Below are positions 10,523-21,111 of a stretch of 64,000 bases of DNA, piece after piece. The position numbers and the translations under genes are program-made. Every line of letters begins with the position of its first letter. The stretch's first letter is position 1. The notes beneath the pieces were generated by a model that searched no databases, was not told the DNA's origin, and worked only from the letters and a program-made list of their open reading frames with translations. The DNA is taken from positions 1,674,001-1,738,000 of the forward strand of contig NZ_CP047024.1 in assembly GCF_009796745.1 (NCBI RefSeq), written 5' to 3'. The stretch is from Paraglaciecola sp. L1A13 (GTDB lineage: Bacteria; Pseudomonadota; Gammaproteobacteria; Enterobacterales; Alteromonadaceae).

Positions 10523-12046
10523 ATGGCTGTTATCCGACAACAGGACTTTATCGATAGTATTGAAGATTCTTTGCAGTTTATCTCCTATTACCATCCATTG
10601 GATTATATTAAGGCAGTCGAAAAGGCCTACAACAAGGAAGAAAGTCAGGCAGCAAAAGATGCTATGGCACAAATTCTAATTAACTCACGTATGTCTGCTG
10701 AAGGTAAACGTCCTCTATGTCAGGATACTGGCATCGTGACGTGCTTTGTGAAAATTGGTATGGCCGTGCAATGGGATAAAACCGATTTGACCGTTCAACA
10801 AATGGTTGATGAAGGAACCCGCCGTGCGTACAACAATAAAGAGAATCCATTGCGGGCGTCAATCGTATCTGATCCTGCGGGCGCGCGCAAAAACACCAAA
10901 GATAATACCCCAGCTGTCGTGCACATCGATACTGTGCCAGGTGAAGGTATTGAGATAATGATTGCCGCTAAGGGCGGTGGTTCAGAAAATAAATCTAAAA
11001 TGGTTATGTTAAATCCTAATGACAGTATCGCTGATTGGGTTGTGAAAACATTACCTACCATGGGTGCGGGCTGGTGTCCTCCTGGAATGTTAGGAATAGG
11101 TATTGGCGGTACGGCAGAAAAATCAGCTGTACTGGCTAAAGAAAGCTTGATGGATCCTGTGGATATTCAAGAACTTATGGAACGCGGTGCGCAAAGCACG
11201 GAAGAAAAACTACGTCTTGAAATATTTAAAAAAGTAAACGATTTAGGCATAGGCGCTCAAGGACTGGGCGGTTTAACGACGGTTGTCGATGTTAAAATAA
11301 AATCGTTACCAACTCACGCTGCATCATTACCCGTGACGATGATCCCTAACTGTGCGGCAACCCGTCATGCACATTTTCATTTGGACGGTTCAGGACCTGC
11401 AGAATTTACTCCGCCAGATTTAAGTGATTGGCCAGAAGTTACTTGGGAAGTGAGTAAAGATACCCGTCGAGTGAATCTAGATAATGTTACTAAACAAGAT
11501 ATTCAAGAATGGAAAGTGGGCGAAACCGTACTACTGTCAGGTAAAATGTTAACGGGTCGCGATGCTGCTCATAAACGTATTCAAACTATGCTAGAAAATG
11601 GTGAAGGCCTGCCCGAAGGTGTCGATTTAACAAATCGATTCATTTACTACGTAGGGCCTGTTGATGCAGTAGGCGATGAAGTGGTTGGCCCTGCCGGACC
11701 TACTACCGCTACCCGCATGGATAAATTTACTGACATGATGTTAGACCAAACAGGCCTTATTGGCATGATCGGTAAAGCCGAGCGAGGTCCTGCTACCGTT
11801 AGCAGTATTGCTAAGCACAAAGCAGTGTATTTAATGGCAGTAGGCGGTGCGGCGTACTTAGTGTCTAAAGCCATTAAAAAGTCACGAGTCGTGGCATTTG
11901 AAGATTTAGGTATGGAAGCGATTTACGAGTTCGATGTACAAGACATGCCGGTTACCGTTGCAGTGGACAGCACGGGTGCAAATGCCCACGAAACTGGCCC
12001 AGCTATTTGGAAAGTTAAAATCCAAGAGGCTTACGCAAAGGGCTAA
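10523..12046 (+). CDS. Class I (iron-sulfur) fumarate hydratase
   Basis: Interconverts fumarate and malate in the TCA cycle using an oxygen-sensitive [4Fe-4S] cluster. The 507-residue chain fuses the alpha and beta parts found as separate subunits in two-subunit enzymes. Three likely cluster cysteines are visible in PLCQDTG (C66), GAGWCPPGM and IPNCAATRH. Other family stretches are GGGSENKSK and the C-terminal VVGPAGPTTATRMDKF. The start ATG has AAGAGG five bases upstream. It is a single-gene unit ending in a strong terminator. It resembles FumA/FumB, but I do not assign a specific paralogue. Confidence 0.95.
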   Translation: MAVIRQQDFIDSIEDSLQFISYYHPLDYIKAVEKAYNKEESQAAKDAMAQILINSRMSAEGKRPLCQDTGIVTCFVKIGMAVQWDKTDLTVQQMVDEGTRRAYNNKENPLRASIVSDPAGARKNTKDNTPAVVHIDTVPGEGIEIMIAAKGGGSENKSKMVMLNPNDSIADWVVKTLPTMGAGWCPPGMLGIGIGGTAEKSAVLAKESLMDPVDIQELMERGAQSTEEKLRLEIFKKVNDLGIGAQGLGGLTTVVDVKIKSLPTHAASLPVTMIPNCAATRHAHFHLDGSGPAEFTPPDLSDWPEVTWEVSKDTRRVNLDNVTKQDIQEWKVGETVLLSGKMLTGRDAAHKRIQTMLENGEGLPEGVDLTNRFIYYVGPVDAVGDEVVGPAGPTTATRMDKFTDMMLDQTGLIGMIGKAERGPATVSSIAKHKAVYLMAVGGAAYLVSKAIKKSRVVAFEDLGMEAIYEFDVQDMPVTVAVDSTGANAHETGPAIWKVKIQEAYAKG

Positions 12047-12070
12047 CAGCTGTTTTGATACTAGACAACA

Positions 12071-12097
12071 GGCGCCGTATTGATGGCGCCTTTTTTT
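12071..12097 (+). terminator. Rho-independent terminator of the fumarase gene
   Basis: GGCGCC, an 8-base loop, GGCGCC and then seven T's, 24 bp after the fumarase stop codon. Confidence 0.88.
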
Positions 12098-12208
12098 ATG
12101 GTGTTTTTCAAGGAAGGATTCAGCTACGTTAATTCATCATCGCTGAGTTATCCTTTTTCTTACTATTACTTTTTGATTAACCGTTTCTTTAAGGATCATT
12201 ATCACTCT

Positions 12209-13774
12209 ATGAATTTTCTTGAACATCCCTTTTTTGACGATCCTAATTTGCTTATTTTACTGGGTGCGGCAGCGACAGTTGGCTTACTTTTAGGGTGGCT
12301 AGTGAATGCTTTTTTTTCAGCCCGCAGGCGGACAGAACTTAAGACGCAACTCGAATATAATTTCCAGCAATCTCAAGCCTATAACCAACAACAAGTATTG
12401 GATTTAAAAACTGCCCTGCAAGAATCACTTAGCGAAAACAGAACTGCACAAGAGCAGCAGGCAAGTCTACAAAATAAGCTAGGACAACTCACGCAGCAAG
12501 TGGCTCGAGTGTCTGCGTTGGAGCAAGACAGTAAACGTTGGCAAGGTCATTATCAGCAAATTCAGCAACATGCTGGTGAGTTACGTGAAGAACTGGCAGA
12601 GAAAACAGCGCGGTTTGAGCAAGAAAAAATTTCAAGTGATGAAAAACGCGCTTTGCTCGAATCCTCAGAGCAACGTTTACAGCAACAGTTTGAAAATTTA
12701 GCAAATAAAATTTTCGAGCAAAAAAACACATCGTTCCAGCAATCTAGTAAAGCAGGACTCGATGCGCTACTAAATCCTTTGAAAGACCAAATAGAGGGGT
12801 TTAAGAGGCAAGTAAGTGAGCAGTATGTGCGTGAAGGACAAGAGCGCGCGTCGTTGAAAACTGAAATTCTAGGCTTAAAAGAACTTAATCAGCAGATCAC
12901 GCATGATGCTGCAGCATTAACGAAAGCCCTCAAAGGCGACAATAAACAACAAGGAAACTGGGGGGAGGTGGTACTTGAACGTGTATTGAAAGAGTCTGGT
13001 CTGCGTGAAGGTCATGAATTTAACACCCAGGTAGCGCTTAAAAATGATAGTGGCAAGCGCTATCAACCCGATGTCGTGGTGCACTTACCCAACGACAAAG
13101 ATGTCGTTATCGACTCTAAAGTTTCGTTAGCTGCTTACGAACGCTATTTTAACGAAGAGCATGAAGAGTCAAGAGTTGTATATTTAAATCAACATGTTGC
13201 ATCTTTACGTAATCACATCAAGGAACTGGGTAGCAAAGATTATCAAGACCTAAAGGGACTGCGTACCCTTGACTATGTGTTAATGTTTATCCCTATTGAA
13301 CCGGCATTTTTATTGGCGGCAGAACATGCACCAGAGCTAGTCAAACTGGCATTCGATAACAATATTATGTTGGTCAGCCCAACAAATTTGCTGGTGGCAT
13401 TGCGTACTATTAATAATATTTGGCAGTATGAATATCAGAATCAAAATGCACAGAAAATAGCCGCTAATGCTGGGAAGCTTTACGACAAGTTTCACGGCTT
13501 TGTTAATGATATGGAAAAGGTCGGTAAGTCTATGGAGTCTACCCAGCGCAATTATGACGCTGCAATGAATAAATTGACGACTGGCAAAGGGAATCTTATA
13601 CGTCAGGCTGAACAATTTAGAGAGCTTGGGGTTCAGTCAAATAAAAAGCTGGATGCGCGCTTGTTACAAGACGATGATGAAGAGCACAGCGAAAATAGCT
13701 CACAAACCGGATCCCAAAAAAGCGTCAACGATGTTTCTGTTGGCCTGACGCAAAATACCGAGAAATTGTTATGA
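12209..13774 (+). CDS. rmuC: RmuC family DNA recombination protein
   Basis: RmuC limits rearrangements at inverted repeats in E. coli and is predicted to carry a nuclease-like fold. In this 521-residue protein residues 14-32 form one membrane segment (LLILLGAAATVGLLLGWLV), residues 40-200 are a Gln/Glu-rich coiled coil, and the conserved core follows (GNWGEVVLERVLKESGLREG, YQPDVVVHLPNDKDVVIDSK). The frame opens earlier at 12080, inside the fumarase terminator, so the ATG at 12209 with AAGGA upstream is preferred. The next gene overlaps it by 4 bp. Confidence 0.92.
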   Translation: MNFLEHPFFDDPNLLILLGAAATVGLLLGWLVNAFFSARRRTELKTQLEYNFQQSQAYNQQQVLDLKTALQESLSENRTAQEQQASLQNKLGQLTQQVARVSALEQDSKRWQGHYQQIQQHAGELREELAEKTARFEQEKISSDEKRALLESSEQRLQQQFENLANKIFEQKNTSFQQSSKAGLDALLNPLKDQIEGFKRQVSEQYVREGQERASLKTEILGLKELNQQITHDAAALTKALKGDNKQQGNWGEVVLERVLKESGLREGHEFNTQVALKNDSGKRYQPDVVVHLPNDKDVVIDSKVSLAAYERYFNEEHEESRVVYLNQHVASLRNHIKELGSKDYQDLKGLRTLDYVLMFIPIEPAFLLAAEHAPELVKLAFDNNIMLVSPTNLLVALRTINNIWQYEYQNQNAQKIAANAGKLYDKFHGFVNDMEKVGKSMESTQRNYDAAMNKLTTGKGNLIRQAEQFRELGVQSNKKLDARLLQDDDEEHSENSSQTGSQKSVNDVSVGLTQNTEKLL

Positions 13775-14442
13775 CCCAGATATTTGATACCTTTATTGCG
13801 CCGCCTTGCAAAGAGTCGGTGACAGTTTTGTATCAAGATGATTATGTGTTAGCTGTTAATAAACCTAGCGGCTTATTAAGTTTGTCAGGCAAAAATCCGT
13901 TAAATAAAGATTCTGTTCATTACCGGCTTGTTCAGCAGTTTCCATCTGCCTTAATGGCACATAGATTGGATTTTGGCACATCGGGCGTATTGTTATTGGC
14001 GCTAGATAAAACGAGTAATGCTTGCCTGACTAAGCAGTTTCAGCAACGTAGTGTTAAAAAGCGTTATATAAGTATTTTGTTAGGGCATATTGAAAACGCC
14101 GAGGGCAGGGTATCTGTACCCATTGCCAGGGATCCGCCCAATTTCCCTCGTCAAAAAATATGCTGGGAAACAGGTAAAGAATCAATCAGTCAGTATCAAG
14201 TGGTGGATTATCTAGACAATCCCGCGCGAAGTCGGGTGGAGTTCACGCCTGAGACCGGCCGCACTCATCAGTTACGAATACACAGCTTAGCTATGGGGCA
14301 TCCAATTTTAGGCTGTGATTTATACGGTAGTGGTGAAAGTGAACATTTGGCTTCGCGCTTAATGTTACATGCCCATTTTATTAAGTTTCTGCATCCCTAT
14401 ACTAAAGAGGTGATGCAAGTCGAAGCGCCATGCCCATTTTAA
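13771..14442 (+). CDS. RluA-family pseudouridine synthase
   Basis: Isomerises uridine to pseudouridine in rRNA and/or tRNA. At 223 residues it is the size of E. coli RluA and lacks an S4 domain. The catalytic motif reads HRLDFGTSGVLLLALDK, with the active Asp in HRLD; the usual hydrophobic-polar pair after it is replaced by Phe-Gly. Later family motifs are KRYISILLGH and ETGRTHQLRIHSLAMGHPILGC. It overlaps rmuC by ATGA, so translation is probably coupled. RluA is the likely subfamily, but RluC/D-like relatives are possible. Confidence 0.88.
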   Translation: MTQIFDTFIAPPCKESVTVLYQDDYVLAVNKPSGLLSLSGKNPLNKDSVHYRLVQQFPSALMAHRLDFGTSGVLLLALDKTSNACLTKQFQQRSVKKRYISILLGHIENAEGRVSVPIARDPPNFPRQKICWETGKESISQYQVVDYLDNPARSRVEFTPETGRTHQLRIHSLAMGHPILGCDLYGSGESEHLASRLMLHAHFIKFLHPYTKEVMQVEAPCPF

Positions 14443-15024
14443 CCATCCATAAACCGATGGAAAAGGATATAGAATTGTTCTTGATAGCTATATTTTTACC
14501 TAAGCGTTAATCGCGTAGATACTATAAAAGATACCATACTGTTCATACACCGCTAAGATTAAAACCTCTTTTTATTTGCTTCTGTCAGTGAGTTTATTTT
14601 TTCGCATTGAAGGTGGTTTTTTACACCCGTTACGCACATTTTTGCTGTTGATATCAATATTATTATTTTCCTTTTCAATGAGCAAAATAGCTCTCTTTAT
14701 ATGACTTTTGTTGCATTATCTTAGTCGCAGTTATATACCAAAGGTTAATACCTATTGTTTTGAATTCATTCATAATTTTCGAGAATTAATCAGGTTGGAT
14801 CGGTAATTAAATTATTTCCTCTAAATATAAACCTGTTTATAATTCATTTCAGTTAGGAAGGGAAAAAAAACAGCCTTTTATATCTGAGCCGTTAAGTATT
14901 GCTTTTTCGTGATGTTGTGGTGTATCAATGTTGTGCACCTTGCAAATCTATTGAGTACTTACCTAACCTATTGCTTTACCCGTTCAGTCAGCACCTTAAA
15001 AATAAAACACATGGAGTGAATATA
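14443..15024. other. Long A/T-rich intergenic region
   Basis: I see no convincing gene in these 582 bases. The only promoter-like signal is TATAAT at 14838-14843 with a weak TTTCCT 17 bp upstream, which could start a leader of about 180 bases before the secreted hydrolase. The composition is more A/T-rich than neighbouring coding DNA. Confidence 0.4.
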
Positions 15025-16317
15025 ATGAAAATCAAATATCTAATTGGCGGTATTCTGCTAATCAGTTCTTTACCCATCATGGCCAAACATGGGCATAACA
15101 AGCACAAAAATAACGAATGGCAAACCATTTCTGTTGCCTCGCAAATGGAAATTATAGACGACGAAGGGGTTTCCCAGACAATAGCTCCGGCCTGCGCTTT
15201 TGATTCCGTGCCAAGTCCTATTGACGGGACGCCACTTGACAATTCATTTAGGTTTTATTTTAAAGAAGGAAAAAGTAAAAATGTGTTGGTCTATTTCAAT
15301 GGCGGTGGTTCTTGTTGGAATGATGCAACTTGTGTTGCGTCATTAGCACTGGCCAGTGTTGAAGGTAATCGCCCGACGTATAATCCATCGGTCTTAGATG
15401 AAAACTCTCCTATCGATGCAGGTGGAGTATTTGATGACGAAAACCGCAAAAACCCTTTCAAAAATTGGAGTAAGGTATTTATCCCTTATTGCACAGGGGA
15501 TCTTCATGCGGGGTCAAATGATGTCACTTACAATGACGTAGACGGCAGTATTACAGGCTTTGCTGGGGCTCCTGTTACAGTCAAACATCATGGCTATGAC
15601 AACTCTATGGCGGTACGTGAATGGATGAAAAATCGTTTTTCTGGCCGAAAAAATAAAATTAATAAATTACTTGTCGCAGGTTCTAGCGCTGGTGGTTATG
15701 GCGCTACGTTGAACTTCCCTTATATTCAAGCTGCATTTCCTAAAACAAAAGTGGCTCTGTTCGCGGATGCATCTGCATCGGTTGTTACCGAAGGCTTCGT
15801 AAATGAAGTTTTTAGTTCAGATAGCAAATGGAATTTGCAACAAACATTGGCGCCAATTTTCGCCGATGATTTAAGTACATTTAGTGCATCAGGACTCAAT
15901 ATAGATTTATTTCAACGACTTTCACAAAACTACCCAAGAAATAGCTTTGCGCAGTATTCTACTGAACTAGATTTTGTACAAGTGTTGTTCTTCAAGGTGA
16001 TGGATCAAAATGACTTAGGAAACTTTAATCCATTCACTTGGGAATTGGGCCCCTCAGACTATTTGTATTTTGCCGAGTGGAATGCGCGCATGACAGCATC
16101 ATTTGAATATCTGTCTGAGACAACGCACAACTACCAATACTACATCGGAGAAGGTAACGTACATACGATACTCACAGATGATTTTGCAACTGATGATATT
16201 CCCCATCCATTTTACGATGAACGCAGTGCACAAAATGTAAAATTCAGTCGATGGTTAGCGCACTTTGCTTATTCAGGACGAATTCATGACCATAGCGTGC
16301 AGTACGATGGGCAATAA
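15025..16317 (+). CDS. Secreted pectinacetylesterase-like hydrolase
   Basis: A 430-residue alpha/beta hydrolase of the pectinacetylesterase/Notum type. Residues 1-20 are a signal peptide (IKYLIGGILLISSLPIMA), so it is exported. The oxyanion-loop sequence YFNGGGSCWND and the nucleophile elbow GSSAGGYGA (likely Ser221) match the family; His380 in NVHTI is the likely catalytic His. I could not place the acid residue with confidence. The substrate is probably an acetylated polysaccharide or another ester. The ATG at 15025 is chosen over upstream in-frame starts because it has GGAG before it and directly precedes the signal peptide. The gene stands alone between long non-coding stretches, so lateral gain is possible. 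Confidence 0.75.
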   Translation: MKIKYLIGGILLISSLPIMAKHGHNKHKNNEWQTISVASQMEIIDDEGVSQTIAPACAFDSVPSPIDGTPLDNSFRFYFKEGKSKNVLVYFNGGGSCWNDATCVASLALASVEGNRPTYNPSVLDENSPIDAGGVFDDENRKNPFKNWSKVFIPYCTGDLHAGSNDVTYNDVDGSITGFAGAPVTVKHHGYDNSMAVREWMKNRFSGRKNKINKLLVAGSSAGGYGATLNFPYIQAAFPKTKVALFADASASVVTEGFVNEVFSSDSKWNLQQTLAPIFADDLSTFSASGLNIDLFQRLSQNYPRNSFAQYSTELDFVQVLFFKVMDQNDLGNFNPFTWELGPSDYLYFAEWNARMTASFEYLSETTHNYQYYIGEGNVHTILTDDFATDDIPHPFYDERSAQNVKFSRWLAHFAYSGRIHDHSVQYDGQ

Positions 16318-16355
16318 TCTGCTTTAACCGTTTGAAAATGAGAATATAAGAAGTT

Positions 16356-16381
16356 AAAGAGGTCAGTTATTTGACCTCTTT
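16356..16381 (+). terminator. Terminator of the secreted hydrolase gene
   Basis: Arms AAAGAGGTCA and TGACCTCTTT pair perfectly across a 6-base loop, about 40 bp after the stop codon, followed by a broken T-run (TTTCGTTT). Confidence 0.65.
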
Positions 16382-16741
16382 CGTTTCGCCATATTTAATA
16401 ACAATGCAAAATATCGACTTAGGAAAATGACGATAAATATGGTCACTGATAGGTAAATCGCGTTTTTCAGACTTACAATGTAAAACGTTAAAGCGGTGCT
16501 AACCGCTAAACTTTTAGAACGCTTTTTAGTTTGATTTATTGAAGCTCTAAAAAATAATATGTTCATAAAACTTTCACAAAAATGGCGAGCTTTGTGTAGA
16601 TACACATTCAAGCACAATTAAAAGTACGTTTTTCTAGGTTATTTCCCTCCAGCTGCTATTTTTAGACACGCCATACCGCTATACTATGCGCCGCAATTAA
16701 AAGCGATATAGAAAGCATTAGTTAAAATTTAAAGGAAAAAA
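16382..16741. promoter_or_regulatory. pnp upstream region
   Basis: These 360 bases hold no gene I can support; rpsO, which usually precedes pnp in gammaproteobacteria, is absent. A TATACT hexamer at 16680-16685 is a possible -10 box with no good -35. AAAGGA lies just before the pnp ATG. I saw no clear long hairpin like the RNase III site of the E. coli pnp leader. Confidence 0.35.
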
Positions 16742-18853
16742 ATGACTCCTATTACTAAATCATTTCAGTATGGTCAGCATACTGTAACGTTAGAAACGGG
16801 CGTAATCGCTCGTCAAGCAACTGCTGCTGTTATGGCAAGCATGGACGACACATCAGTATTGGTTTCTGTTGTTGGTAAAAAAGACGCCAAGCCAGGTCAA
16901 GACTTCTTCCCGCTAACGGTTAACTACCAAGAAAGAACCTATGCTGCAGGTAAAATCCCTGGTGGATTCTTCAAGCGTGAAGGTCGTCCTTCTGAATACG
17001 AAACCTTAACGTCTCGTTTGATCGATCGTCCAATTCGTCCATTGTTCCCTGATGGGTTCATGAATGAAGTTCAAATTATTATCACTGTTGTTTCAGCTAA
17101 CCCTGAAATTCCAACTGATGTTATTTCACTTATCGGTACTTCTGCTGCACTTGCTATTTCAGGTATGCCATTCAATGGTCCTGTTGGCGCAGCTCGAGTA
17201 GGTTATACCGATGGTCAATACGTATTAAACACACGTACATCTGAATTAGAAAACAGCCAGTTAGACTTAGTCGTTGCCGGTACCAAAGGTGCGGTATTAA
17301 TGGTTGAGTCTGAAGCTGATATCTTGTCTGAAGACGTGATGTTAGGTGCTGTTATGTTCGGTCATGAGCAAATGCAAACTGTTGTTAATGCAGTGAGCGA
17401 ATTTGCTGCTGAAGTAAACACGCCTAAGTGGAACTGGGTTGCCGAACCTGCGAACGTTACTTTAAAAGATAAAATCAAAGTATTAGCTGAAGCGCAAATG
17501 ACAGAGGCTTATCAAATCTCTGACAAAATGGCCCGTAAAGACGCTATCGTTGCATTAACTGAAAAAACTGTTGCTGCGATTGTTGAAGCGGATGCTGAGC
17601 AAGACGCTAAAGAAGTATCTGAGTTATTGCATGAGCTTGAAAGTGACGTAGTACGTTCACGCATTCTAGCAGGACAGCCGCGTATCGATGGTCGTGATCC
17701 TGCGATGATCCGCGCACTTGACGTTGCGACGGGTATTTTACCGCGTACTCATGGTTCTGCTTTGTTCACCCGTGGTGAAACACAAGCAATCGTTGCTGCA
17801 ACACTCGGTACAGAGCGTGATGCACAGATGATTGATGGCTTGAACGGCAAAGTTGATAGCCGTTTTATGTTGCATTATAACTTCCCTCCTTACTGTGTTG
17901 GTGAGACGGGCTTTGTAGGTTCACCTAAGCGTCGTGAAATCGGCCATGGCCGTCTAGCTAAGCGTGGTATTCAAGCGGTTATGCCGTCTGAAAAAGAATT
18001 TCCATACGTAGTGCGTGTTGTATCTGAAATCACTGAGTCGAATGGTTCGTCTTCAATGGCGTCTGTTTGTGGTACGTCTTTGGCATTGATGGATGCAGGT
18101 GTTCCAATTAAAGCATCGGTGGCTGGTATCGCCATGGGCCTTGTGAAAAACGATGAAAACTTCGTTGTTCTTTCTGACATCTTGGGTGATGAAGATCACT
18201 TAGGTGACATGGACTTTAAAGTAGCGGGTACCACTAATGGTATTACTGCTCTTCAAATGGATATCAAAATCGAAGGTATCACTCAAGAAATCATGCAAGT
18301 TGCCTTGAAACAGGCAAAAGAAGCACGTTTGCATATTTTGGGTGTAATGGACGAAGCGATTTCTGGTCACCGTGATGAAATGTCTGAATTTGCGCCGCGC
18401 ATTTACACATTAAAAATCGACCAAGACAAAATTCGTGAAGTTATCGGTAAAGGCGGTGCTATGATCCGTTCTATTACTGAAGCGTCTGATACAAACATCG
18501 AAATCGAAGATGATGGTACGATTAAAATCTTCGCTACCGAGCGTGCTAAAGCCGATATTGCGATCAGCAAAATTGAGCAAGTAACGGCTGATGTGGAAGC
18601 AGGTAAAACTTACCAAGGTAAAGTGACACGTATTGTTGATTTTGGTGCATTCGTTGAAATTCTACCGGGTAAAGAAGGTCTAGTACACATTTCACAAATC
18701 GCTCATGAGCGTGTGAATAAAGTGTCTGATCATTTATCTGAAGGCCAAATCATTGACGTAAAAGTCATGGAAATTGATCGCCAAAACCGTGTACGTTTAA
18801 GTATTAAAGAGTTGCTAGAAAAACCAGAAGCGTCAGCTGAAGGCAATCAGTAA
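16742..18853 (+). CDS. pnp: Polyribonucleotide nucleotidyltransferase (PNPase)
   Basis: Phosphorolytic 3'-5' exoribonuclease and part of the RNA degradosome. The 703-residue protein has the full domain series: RNase PH domain 1 (about 10-145), an alpha-helical linker, RNase PH domain 2 (about 310-545, with [12 protein letters not shown] and [10 protein letters not shown]), a KH domain from about 557 ([14 protein letters not shown]) and an S1 domain from about 620 ([20 protein letters not shown]). It is a single-gene unit here. Codon use suggests high expression. Confidence 0.98.
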   Translation: MTPITKSFQYGQHTVTLETGVIARQATAAVMASMDDTSVLVSVVGKKDAKPGQDFFPLTVNYQERTYAAGKIPGGFFKREGRPSEYETLTSRLIDRPIRPLFPDGFMNEVQIIITVVSANPEIPTDVISLIGTSAALAISGMPFNGPVGAARVGYTDGQYVLNTRTSELENSQLDLVVAGTKGAVLMVESEADILSEDVMLGAVMFGHEQMQTVVNAVSEFAAEVNTPKWNWVAEPANVTLKDKIKVLAEAQMTEAYQISDKMARKDAIVALTEKTVAAIVEADAEQDAKEVSELLHELESDVVRSRILAGQPRIDGRDPAMIRALDVATGILPRTHGSALFTRGETQAIVAATLGTERDAQMIDGLNGKVDSRFMLHYNFPPYCVGETGFVGSPKRREIGHGRLAKRGIQAVMPSEKEFPYVVRVVSEITESNGSSSMASVCGTSLALMDAGVPIKASVAGIAMGLVKNDENFVVLSDILGDEDHLGDMDFKVAGTTNGITALQMDIKIEGITQEIMQVALKQAKEARLHILGVMDEAISGHRDEMSEFAPRIYTLKIDQDKIREVIGKGGAMIRSITEASDTNIEIEDDGTIKIFATERAKADIAISKIEQVTADVEAGKTYQGKVTRIVDFGAFVEILPGKEGLVHISQIAHERVNKVSDHLSEGQIIDVKVMEIDRQNRVRLSIKELLEKPEASAEGNQ

Positions 18854-18867
18854 CGATAGAATTAACC

Positions 18868-18893
18868 CGCTAGGTTATTGCAATAACCTAGCG
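18868..18893. repeat. Perfect 26-bp palindrome after pnp
   Basis: CGCTAGGTTATTG is followed directly by its own reverse complement, 14 bp past the pnp stop and 26 bp before the real terminator. It has no T-run, so it could be an RNA-stabilising hairpin or a protein site. The ten bases CTAGGTTATT also occur upstream of pnp near 16635. Confidence 0.6.
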
Positions 18894-18919
18894 TAAGTTA
18901 GTATCTACGTAAACGATTT

Positions 18920-18945
18920 AAAAAGGAGCTTAAGCTCCTTTTTTT
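18920..18945 (+). terminator. Rho-independent terminator of pnp
   Basis: AAAAAGGAGCTT is followed by AAGCTCC and seven T's, a classic terminator with an A-tract before the stem. Confidence 0.85.
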
Positions 18946-18991
18946 GTGCTCAGTAAACAGGACTGAATGGGGACTTCGTAGCAAGTTTACG

Positions 18992-19831
18992 TTAACTAAT
19001 CACTTGTTCAAGCATGTGTTTATGGCCAGGCAAAATGGTTTCATTTTGCGTGACTGCCGTTTCGACACAGACCATTTTCCGGTAACCGTCATCTTCCATA
19101 TCTTGCATGTTATGGGATTTTTCTGACCATGGGTTCCATACAACTATACTGTCATGGCCACTTGAGTGAATGTGAGTAGTGTGGCCATTACACTCTATTG
19201 TTAACTCAGCAGGTGTAACTAAATGCACCCTGTCAGTCTCACCATGAATCGAATAGGGGGTAGGGGTGTCAAAGCGCTTATAGGCTTGTAACTTATCTTC
19301 ATACTCACCTGTCAAACCGTTAAGCCTACATTTATCAATGTCATCAACATGAAAATAACTATGCAAAGCTCCAGTGTAGGTAAAAGGTTGGTCGCCGATG
19401 TTTTCAGTGATCAGTTGAATACGCATTTCGCAGCCAACGGTAATAATTAGGCTTAGATGCGTTTGTCCGACAAATCCTTGGCCTTTTGTGGTTGCTGGCT
19501 TTAAGCATACTATGGTATTCCCATCTTTCTCTGCACAGTCTGCCACGTGCCAAGCTTGATTACGTGCGTAGCCGTGAGAGCCCAACTCACTTTGTGTTTT
19601 ATGAGGGCCAAACCAAGGCCAGCAAATGGGAATACCGCCACGGATCGGGTGCTTACCATCAAGTCGAGCATTTTTACTTAACCACAAACGTTGAACGCCA
19701 TCGTGTTTGGGTATAAAACTAAGTATGTGTCCTCCGAATAATGAAATCGTCGCGTGGGCATGGTCATTATCAATAATGAGCATCTCAATGTTGTCTTGGG
19801 GGATTAAAGAAGCAGTTTGTGAAAGCAGCAT
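18992..19831 (-). CDS. yeaD: D-hexose-6-phosphate mutarotase (aldose 1-epimerase family)
   Basis: Predicted to interconvert the anomers of glucose-6-phosphate and related sugar phosphates. The 279-residue chain has the YeaD landmarks IRGGIPICWPWFGPH (about 64-78), SELGSHGYARN, TGALHSYFHV with the likely catalytic His, and VVWNPWSEKS. An in-frame TTG lies six codons upstream, but the ATG at 19831 has AAGGAA five bases before it and is preferred. It follows gapA as in E. coli, but a terminator hairpin separates the two. Confidence 0.92.
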   Translation of the reverse strand: MLLSQTASLIPQDNIEMLIIDNDHAHATISLFGGHILSFIPKHDGVQRLWLSKNARLDGKHPIRGGIPICWPWFGPHKTQSELGSHGYARNQAWHVADCAEKDGNTIVCLKPATTKGQGFVGQTHLSLIITVGCEMRIQLITENIGDQPFTYTGALHSYFHVDDIDKCRLNGLTGEYEDKLQAYKRFDTPTPYSIHGETDRVHLVTPAELTIECNGHTTHIHSSGHDSIVVWNPWSEKSHNMQDMEDDGYRKMVCVETAVTQNETILPGHKHMLEQVIS

Positions 19832-19849
19832 AGAGTTCCTTAAGATCAA

Positions 19850-19886
19850 AAAAAGGCAGTTATCTAGTGTAGATGACTGCCTTTTT
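19850..19886 (-). terminator. Terminator between gapA and yeaD
   Basis: On the minus strand AAAAAGGCAGT pairs with ACTGCCTTTTT; the loop sequence extends the stem by a further seven base positions with one mismatch, and a T-run follows. It starts about 20 bp after the gapA stop and ends about 18 bp before the yeaD start, so yeaD must depend on read-through or on a promoter inside gapA. Confidence 0.85.
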
Positions 19887-19905
19887 GGAATAAAGCCTTA
19901 TAGAA

Positions 19906-20934
<1,029 letters not shown>

Positions 20935-20999
20935 TTATGAAATATAATTACGAAATTATGGACTAAATCGCTAAATAAGGCAAAATAATCGCTGTAAAA

Positions 21000-21014
21000 T
21001 GTTATTTTGTTACA
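21000..21014. promoter_or_regulatory. HexR-like operator between gapA and malQ
   Basis: TGTTATTTTGTTACA matches 11 of 15 positions of the HexR palindrome TGTAATTAAATTACA as I remember it, with both outer halves largely kept. HexR controls gapA in several gammaproteobacteria. It lies about 100 bp upstream of each of the two divergent genes. Inferred from motif and context. Confidence 0.5.
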
Positions 21015-21111
21015 GTTTTATTTAATGCAAACGTATTCAGCTTCGCCTAGCGCAACATTTGTCTAATAATAGTAAGCTGAAATCAGTCCCATCTATAGGA
21101 ATTAAACGTTA

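Noticed and set aside
12080..12208. 43-residue extension of rmuC
   Set aside because: It starts within the fumarase terminator; the ATG at 12209 has a ribosome site and precedes the usual membrane segment.
16363..16617. 84-codon minus-strand frame with two hydrophobic stretches upstream of pnp
   Set aside because: It begins with TTG without a good ribosome site, ends inside the hydrolase terminator hairpin and resembles no family I know.
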